A stretch of 64,000 nt of DNA from Mya arenaria. Taxonomy: Eukaryota > Mollusca > Bivalvia > Myida > Myidae. Under the pieces are notes generated by a model, which did no database searches, was not told where the DNA came from, and was given only the letters and a program-made list of their open reading frames with translations. Each line of letters starts with the position of its first letter. Positions within the stretch are counted from its first letter, which is position 1. The DNA lies in contig NC_069136.1 of the NCBI RefSeq assembly GCF_026914265.1, positions 33,813,368 through 33,877,367 of the forward strand, given 5' to 3'. Both the position numbers and the translations under genes were made by a program. This document shows, piece by piece, positions 58,701-64,000 of the stretch.

Positions 58701-60088
58701 CGTACTTGTTCTAAAAACTAGAACCTCGAGTTTCTACTTAAATATCGTCCAGTATCAGTTCGGTAAAATTTCCCTTTACCTGTCTTGTCGGAAAGATGGG
58801 AAGTTCCGACGTAGGTAGAACTCGTCCATCACGCCGTGTACCCGCCAATAGATTAAACAAATCAAAAGGCAGAAATTTCCCAACCACAGATAAGTTATTT
58901 CACATTTTATCCGTCAAAAGCCTGTCCATTTCTTCCTTTATTGACATACAAATTGAAATGATCTAAGTCGGCAATAATATAACAAATGATAGGTCATTCT
59001 ACCTTTTATCCGACAATATTCTGTCCATCTCCGTGAACGAGAAGAAGGAAGTGTTCCCTTAAAGGTTAAACTCGTGCTTCATTTTCCCGTACGCGAAAGA
59101 TAATAATTTTACAATAGATAAGTCTTTCTACCCTTTATCCGACAAAAGTATGCCCCTCTCCGAGGAAGGGAAGAAAGGAGTGTTCACTTCGAGGAAGAAC
59201 TCGTCCTTCATTTTCCTGTACCCAAAAGTTAATCATTTTACTTCTATCCCTCTTCGTGGAGGAGAAAAAAGTGTTTCCTTCGAGGTAGAACTCGTCCTTC
59301 ATTTTCCCGTACCCGAAGCATAATAATTTTACCATAGATAAGTCTTTCTACCTTTTATCCGACGAAAGTCTGTCCCTCTCCGAAGAAGGGAAGAAAGGAG
59401 TGTTTCCATCGAGGTAGAACTCGTCTTCATTTTCCCATACCCGAAAGATAATAATTATACCATAGATAAGTCTTTCTACCTTTTATCCGACAAAAGTCTG
59501 TCCTTCTCCGAGGAAGGAAAGAAAGGAGTGTTTCCATCGAGGTAGAACTCGCCCTTCACTTCCTGTATCCGCCTCTTGTTGTTATCCACAATCCATTTCA
59601 AGTCCAGACGACGGTTGCTCAGAATGTTTTTAAGATGGACGCCTGAAATTAAATACATCATTGCCAATGTTTAATGGTGTATTAGGCCACAAGGGCATTG
59701 TTATTGTTCGGGGTAACTTTATTTCTTTCGATATCGATGCAGCATATAAAATATCGGATATTATAAACAATAGCGCCACGAAGCCAACGCCAACGTTCGT
59801 CGGTTTTTGCTCTCAAATCCAGCAAGAGGGATAACCCAACATTAATTAAAAACCAGAGATATGGCCCTTGCTCTACATGTAAGTATAGTCTCTGGGAATC
59901 TATGTAACAGTTTCCTGGGACTATCTTGAACGGTTTTTGAGTTATGACCGAGGTTAAGGCTTTCAGTGTCCACTACGACACACAGCAGCTATAAGAAAAC
60001 CTTGACTTTTTTCGAAAAACAGAGGGGCTAAAAACGGTTCCTACCTGCAATTCGCCCACAACCAAACAGGCCAACGTTGTAGCGTTTT
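55669..60088 (-). CDS. Gfo/Idh/MocA-family oxidoreductase (inositol 2-dehydrogenase-like), C-terminus not found
   Basis: Six minus-strand exons chain in phase: 60088-60045 (start uncertain), 59642-59480, 58652-58582, 57166-57058, 56558-56431 and 55796-55669. Together they encode about 212 aa. In order they contain the NAD(P)-binding Rossmann motif GLFGCGRIAG, the second strand (LDLKWIVD), DAVVVVSPTSRHTEY, the family signature VFTEKPAGE with its catalytic-domain lysine, GFTRRFDDLYRDVK, TTRDSPKPSYEFLK, and GVHDIDMVVWL with the conserved Asp/His pair region of inositol dehydrogenases. Family proteins are about 340 aa, so about 120 C-terminal residues are missing. I could not find further exons between here and the HES array. 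The start codon is also not visible: an in-frame TAA precedes exon 60045, so an upstream exon is needed. The gene may be truncated by the array or have it inside an intron. Confidence 0.85.
56245..56360 (+). mobile_element. tRNA-derived SINE fragment
   Basis: TGTTGTGAGTGGTCCAGG resembles a degenerate A box and GTGTTTGATCCC a B box, followed by AAGTGCACTTGGCCTCCC and GATACTGGTTTCTACAC, a body I associate with mollusc SINEs. It lies in an oxidoreductase intron. Confidence 0.6.
56431..56558 (-). CDS. oxidoreductase exon with RRFDDLY and SRD-type motif
   Basis: The acceptor is ATATTGCAG and the donor GCCG|GTGAGT. A 128-nt exon encoding RFDDLYRDVKSAIDNGTLGK, then TTTRDSPKPSYEFLK. It joins the preceding exon as GFTRRFDD, a conserved GFNRRFD-type block. 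Confidence 0.9.
57058..57166 (-). CDS. oxidoreductase exon with EKP motif
   Basis: The acceptor is TATATTTAG and the donor ACTAG|GTGATT. A 109-nt exon encoding KDVFTEKPAGESVSDIRLCY, then GRTFLTGFT. EKP is the family hallmark. Confidence 0.9.
57290..58510. repeat. 30-33-bp minisatellite in oxidoreductase intron
   Basis: Units of the form GTACGAAATAAACAGTATGT, then CCTGCGGTTT fill this intron. From 57,950 to 58,320 a homogeneous 32-bp subtype (GTACGAATTAAACAGTATAT, then GCCCTGATGCTC) repeats about 12 times. The left half alternates two subtypes (ACAGTATGTCC and ACAAAAGTAT). Long open frames on both strands are repeat artefacts. Confidence 0.9.
58582..58652 (-). CDS. oxidoreductase exon DAVVVVSPT
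   Basis: The acceptor is TTCCCTGCAG and the donor CACG|GTAAAC. A 71-nt exon. It encodes LDAVVVVSPTSRHTEYIVQS, then LKH, the strand-turn that follows the Rossmann fold in this family. Confidence 0.9.
58770..59455 (-). repeat. five tandem copies of an oxidoreductase exon tail plus donor
   Basis: The last about 100 nt of the exon at 59480-59642 and its donor GTAGAAAG recur at about 59343, 59233, 59123, 58995 and, most diverged, 58780 (110-128 bp spacing). Each keeps the GAGTTCTACCTCG-type stretch and most keep GGATAAAAGGTAGAA. None has its own acceptor or an unbroken frame through the unit, so they are probably intronic decoys rather than exons. Confidence 0.75.
59480..59642 (-). CDS. oxidoreductase exon VHLKNILSNRRLDLKW
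   Basis: The acceptor is TAATTTCAG and the donor AAAAG|GTAGAA. A 163-nt exon. It encodes VHLKNILSNRRLDLKWIVD, then the variable LDGNTPFFPSSEKDR segment, and joins the next exon as SDKSLDAVV. Its 3' portion is the source of the tandem copies at 58770-59455. Confidence 0.9.
60045..60088 (-). CDS. oxidoreductase exon with Rossmann glycine motif
   Basis: Encodes KRYNVGLFGCGRIA and ends GCAG|GTAGGA in phase 1, joining the next exon as GRIAGVHLKN. The upstream boundary is set at AACTAAAG because an in-frame TAA lies there. That acceptor has a poor pyrimidine tract, so the start is uncertain. Confidence 0.7.
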
Positions 60089-60239
60089 CTTTAGTTTGAA
60101 CCTTGTGACGCGTATGTGCGTCGACCCAGGGTCTGTAATTAACACCTCATAAATCATGTTGTATTGTCTTTTTAAACAATTGTTAATGGTACATGTAAAA
60201 CCTATTTTGATACATTTTGGATTGAGTTAGAGGTTAAAT

Positions 60240-60860
60240 ACTCCTTAACAAGTTTAATTCCTTGCTTGATGTGCGCATACCTTTCCGTCCGAACGTCTGT
60301 CTGACTTGCTGTGTGCCTACCTATCTATTCGTTCGTCTGCCTGGCTTTCTGCGTGCCTATCTATCCATCCTCTAATATAGCTAGCTGCGTGCCTGCCTAT
60401 CCATTAGTATGGCTTGCTATGTGCCTACCTATCCGTCCGAACGTCTGTCTGACTTGCTGTGTGCCTACATATCCGTCCGGCTGGTGTGCTGCGTGTTTAC
60501 CTTTCCGTCCGAACGTCTATCTGGTGAGCTGCGTATCTATCTGTCTATCTGCCCACTCGTCGGTCTGGTGTGCTGCGTGTTTATCTATCATTCCGTCTGA
60601 CTGTCTGGCTAGCTGCGGGTCTACCTATTCGTCTGTCTGGCTTGCTGCGTGCCTACCTATCCATACGTCCGTCTGTCTGGTTTGCCAGGTGTCTGTCTAT
60701 TCGTCTGTTTTTCTGTCCGGCTTGCTGCGTGCCTTAATATCCGTCCATTTGTCAGGCTGATGTGCTGCGTGTTTACCTATCCGTTCGTCCGTCTGTCTGG
60801 CCTGTTGTGTACCGCCCTATTCGTCCGTCTGTCTATGTGTTCAACTGTCCGTTAGCCTAT
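60240..60860. repeat. degenerate minisatellite (CGTCTGTCTGGCTTGCTGCG)
   Basis: About a dozen degenerate units of roughly 50-60 bp built from CCTATCCGTCCG and GTCTGTCTGGCTTGCTGCGT. All three plus frames stay partly open and give cysteine-rich peptides, which is a composition effect. Confidence 0.8.
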
Positions 60861-61300
60861 AGTTATTATGACTGCAAATATGCTACAGATATCCAAGTTA
60901 TAAGCCATACTTACACAACCTACTTCCGACTGTGCGCTGTAAATTGCTCTTGAAAACAGTAAGTTATTGGTATTCCATTTTGATCCAGTAAATTTAAGAC
61001 ATCTCCGAATCAACATCATGTATTATTCAATGTTTAAGCCAATCTTAAATTTCTATTAAATTAAATATAATCGGAGGCGCACTTATCTCTGAAATAAAGT
61101 TTGCTTAGGGAAGAATTTTTAAAAATAAACTTCAATAGAATGATAAGACAAATATGTACTTTTTTATCGTAAGTATGTTTAACAGAAAACAGTAACGATA
61201 CACATTCAAATTTCAATTGTAACTGATTTTCCCCTCCCAAATTTAATGACTCTATGACTCTATGAAAAAATAAACAAAATGTTGTCAAAACAGTCAATCT
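60861..61300. other. no gene seen
   Basis: AT-rich sequence; at its right end TCTGTTAGTGTGCAGCTTTAAG (61298-61319) resembles one terminus of the foldback MITE of the HES units. Confidence 0.5.
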
Positions 61301-61309
61301 GTTAGTGTG

Positions 61310-61475
61310 CAGCTTTAAGTTTTGATTGTTTGAATTCACTTCTAATCATTTAAAATGAAGCTTGCTAATCAATGAAACTAATTAAATAGTTTGAACTTGC
61401 AGCACATTGGCAATTACTTAAAGGTGTCAAGATAAAGCAATTTCATTGGTCTCACACGTCATTAAGGTAAACAGT
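61310..61475 (+). repeat. relic of HES upstream region, outside the array
   Basis: TTTTGATTG, CTAATCATT, GCTTGCTAATCAATG, AACTAATTAAATAGTTT, GCAGCACATT and CTCACACGTCATTAAGG occur in the same order as in the HES 5' flank (about 23610-23765). The first E-box has decayed to CACGTC. No HES exon follows; the 37-bp minisatellite begins instead. Confidence 0.6.
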
Positions 61476-61479
61476 CTGA

Positions 61480-64000
61480 ACATGGATCCAACACGCTTTA
61501 AAGGCACACACTCTGAAAGTTGTGCCAACAACTTTAAAAGGAAGATTTGTCCAACAAGTAATAAAGGCAAAGTCCCTGAACATTGGTCCAACACGTTTTA
61601 AAGGCAAACACTCTGAACATTGGTCCAACACGTTTTAAAGGCAAACACTCTGAACATTGGTCCAACACGTTTTAAAGGCAAACACTATGAACATTGGATC
61701 AACACGTTTTAAAGGCAAACACTATGAACATTGGGCCAACACGTTTTAAAGCAAACACTATGAACATTGGATCAACACGTTTTAAAGGCAAACACTATGA
61801 ACATTGGGCCAACAATTTTAAAGGCAAACACTATAAACATTGGGCCAACACGTTTTAAAGGCAAACACTATGAACATTGGATCAACACGTTTTAAAGGCA
61901 AACACTATGAACATTGGATCAACACGTTTTAAAGGCAAACACTCTGAACATTGGTCCAACACGTTTTAAAGGCAAACACTATGAACATTGGTCCAACACG
62001 TTTTAAAGGCAAACACTATGAACATTGGATCAACACGTTTTAAAGGCAAACACTATGAACATTGGGCCAACACGTTTTAAAGCAAACACTATGAACATTG
62101 GATCAACACGTTTTAAAGGCAAATACTATGAACATTGGGCCAACAATTTTAAAGGCAAACACTATAAACATTGGGCCAACACGTTTTAAAGGCAAACACT
62201 ATGAACATTGGGCCAACACGTTTTAAAGGCAAACACTATGAACATTGGATCAACACGTTTTAAAGGCAAACACTCTGAACATTGAATCAACACGTTTTAA
62301 AGGCAAACACTATGAACATTGGTCCAACACGTTTTAAAGGCAAACAGTATGAACATTGAATCAACACGTTTTAAAGGCAAACACTATGAACATTGGATCA
62401 ACACGTTTTAAAGGCAAACACTATGAACATTGGATCAACACGTTTTAAAGCAAACACTATGAACATTGGATCAACACGTTTTAAAGGCAAACACTATGAA
62501 CATTGGTCCAACACGTTTTAAAGGCAAACACTATGAACATTGGTCCAACACGTTTTAAAGGCAAACACTATGAACATTGGATCAACACGTTTTAAAGGCA
62601 AACACTATGAACATTGGATCAACACGTTTTAAAGCAAACACTATGAACATTGGATCAACACGTTTTAAAGGCAAACACTATGAACATTGGTCCAACACGT
62701 TTTAAAGGCAAACACTATGAACATTGGATCAACACGTTTTAAAGGCAAACACTATGAACATTGGATCAACACGTTTTAAAGGCAAACACTATGAACATTG
62801 GTCCAACACGTTTTAAAGGCAAACACTATGAACATTGGATCAACGCGTTTTAAAGCAAACACTATTAACATTGGATCAACACGTTTTAAAGGCAAACACT
62901 ATGAACACTAGATAAACACGTTTTAAAGGCAAACACTATGAACACTAGATCAACACGTTTTAAAGGCAAACACTATGAACACTAGATCAACACGTTTTAA
63001 AGCAAACACTATGAACATTGGATCAACACGTTTTAAAGGCAAACACTATGAACATTCGATCAAAACGTTTTAAAGGCAAACACTCTGAACATTGGTCCAA
63101 CACGTTTTAAAGGCAAACATTCTGAACATCGGTCCAACACGTTTTAAAGGCAAACACTATGAACACTAGATCAACACGTTTTAAAGGCAAACACTATGAA
63201 CATTGGATCAACACGTTTTAAAGCAAACACTTTGAACATTGGATCAACACCTTTCAAAGGCAAACACTATGAACATTGGATCAACACGTTTTAAAGGCAA
63301 ACATTCTGAACATCGGTCCAACACGTTTTAAAGGCAAACACTATGAACACTAGATCAACACGTTTTAAAGGCAAACACTATGAACATTGGATCAACACCT
63401 TTCAAAGGCAAACATTCTGAACATCGGTCCAACACGTTTTAAAGGCAAACACTATGAACATTGGATCAACACGTTTTAAAGCAAACACTATGAACATTGG
63501 ATCAACACCTTTCAAAGGCAAACACTATAAACATTGGATCAACACCTTTCAAAGGCAAACATCCTGAACATCGGTCCAACACGTTTTAAAGGCAAACACT
63601 ATGAACACTAGATCAACACGTTTTAAAGGCAAACACTATGAACATTGGATCAACACGTTTTAAAGGCAAACACTATGAACACTAGATCAACACTTTTCAA
63701 AGGCAAACACTATGAACATTGGATCAACACCTTTCAAAGGCAAACACCCTGAACATCGGTCCAACACGTTTTAAAGGCAAACACTATGAACACTAGATCA
63801 ACACGTTTTAAAGGCAAACACTATGAACATTGGATCAACACGTTTTAAAGCAAACACTATGAACATTGGTCCAACACGTTTTAAAGGCAAACATTCTGAA
63901 CATCGGTCCAACACGTTTTAAAGGTAAACACTATGAACACTAGATCAACACGTTTTAAAGGCAAACACTATGAACATTGGATCAACACGTTTTAAAGGCA
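61480..64000. repeat. 37-bp minisatellite, runs off the window end
   Basis: About 67 units of AACACGTTTTAAAGGCAAAC, then ACTATGAACATTGGATC. Length variants of 36 bp (AAAGCAAAC) and point variants (TTGGTCC, TTGGGCC, CTAGATC, ATCGGTCC, CCTTTCAAAGG) recur in groups, so there is higher-order structure, especially from about 63100 on. No coding capacity. Confidence 0.95.

Noticed and set aside
60311-60953. Cysteine-rich frames in the 60.2-60.9 kb repeat
   Set aside because: All plus-strand frames are open in parts because the repeat lacks stops. No signal peptide or stable repeat register beyond the DNA unit.
61480-64000. Regular 37-bp repeats as a possible CRISPR array
   Set aside because: Units abut directly with no variable spacers, in a eukaryotic intergenic context.

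Overview
The window is eukaryotic: AT-rich, with intron-split genes using GT-AG junctions and many inverted-repeat elements, minisatellites and dead retroelements. A bivalve mollusc is the best guess. The reasons are a pearl-like element (core repeats of about 146 bp, then an ACCG microsatellite and a GGGGGGCATAA end), tRNA-derived SINEs, and a filamin N-terminus with a third calponin-homology domain. The species is not determined.

Left part (1-17127, minus strand): five coding exons of the 5' end of a filamin/jitterbug-type actin-binding protein (CH1, CH2, start of CH3). The gene continues beyond base 1. Its 14-kb first intron holds a pearl-like element, two CCATGG palindrome arrays and many foldback elements. 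From 17128 to about 21 kb I see no gene, only repeats.

Centre (about 21-55.6 kb): a tandem array of Hairy/Enhancer-of-split (HES, bHLH-Orange) repressor genes on the plus strand. Six three-exon copies (A-F) each encode about 275 aa with a HES-type basic region containing proline, an Orange domain and a C-terminal WRPW. Exon-1 starts are 5273, 4570, 5273, 5273 and 6861 bp apart. The short step is a 703-bp deletion; the long one contains a complete Tc1-type transposon (1573 bp, D90D34E transposase, TA duplication). Every promoter has two CACGTG boxes 21 bp apart, a CACAAG box and a TATA box, which suggests bHLH or self regulation. Each spacer carries a foldback MITE and a dead LINE tail. Copies A and E look intact in one sequence type, B and C in another. 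Copy D is a mosaic of the two. Copy F has a 1-nt deletion in exon 2 and CRPW instead of WRPW. An inverted exon-3 pseudogene with two nonsense codons lies at the left edge, and an exon-1-only remnant at the right edge.

Right part (55.67-60.1 kb, minus strand): six exons of a Gfo/Idh/MocA-family oxidoreductase (inositol 2-dehydrogenase-like), covering the Rossmann domain and the start of the catalytic domain. Its C-terminal exons are not visible, and the last visible exon lies 99 bp from the HES remnant. Its introns contain minisatellites and tandem copies of an exon tail. From 60.2 kb there is a CTGTCTGG-type minisatellite, a relic of the HES upstream region near 61.3 kb, and a 37-bp minisatellite running off the window end.

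Exons were assembled by eye from splice phase and family similarity; no alignment or transcript data were available.
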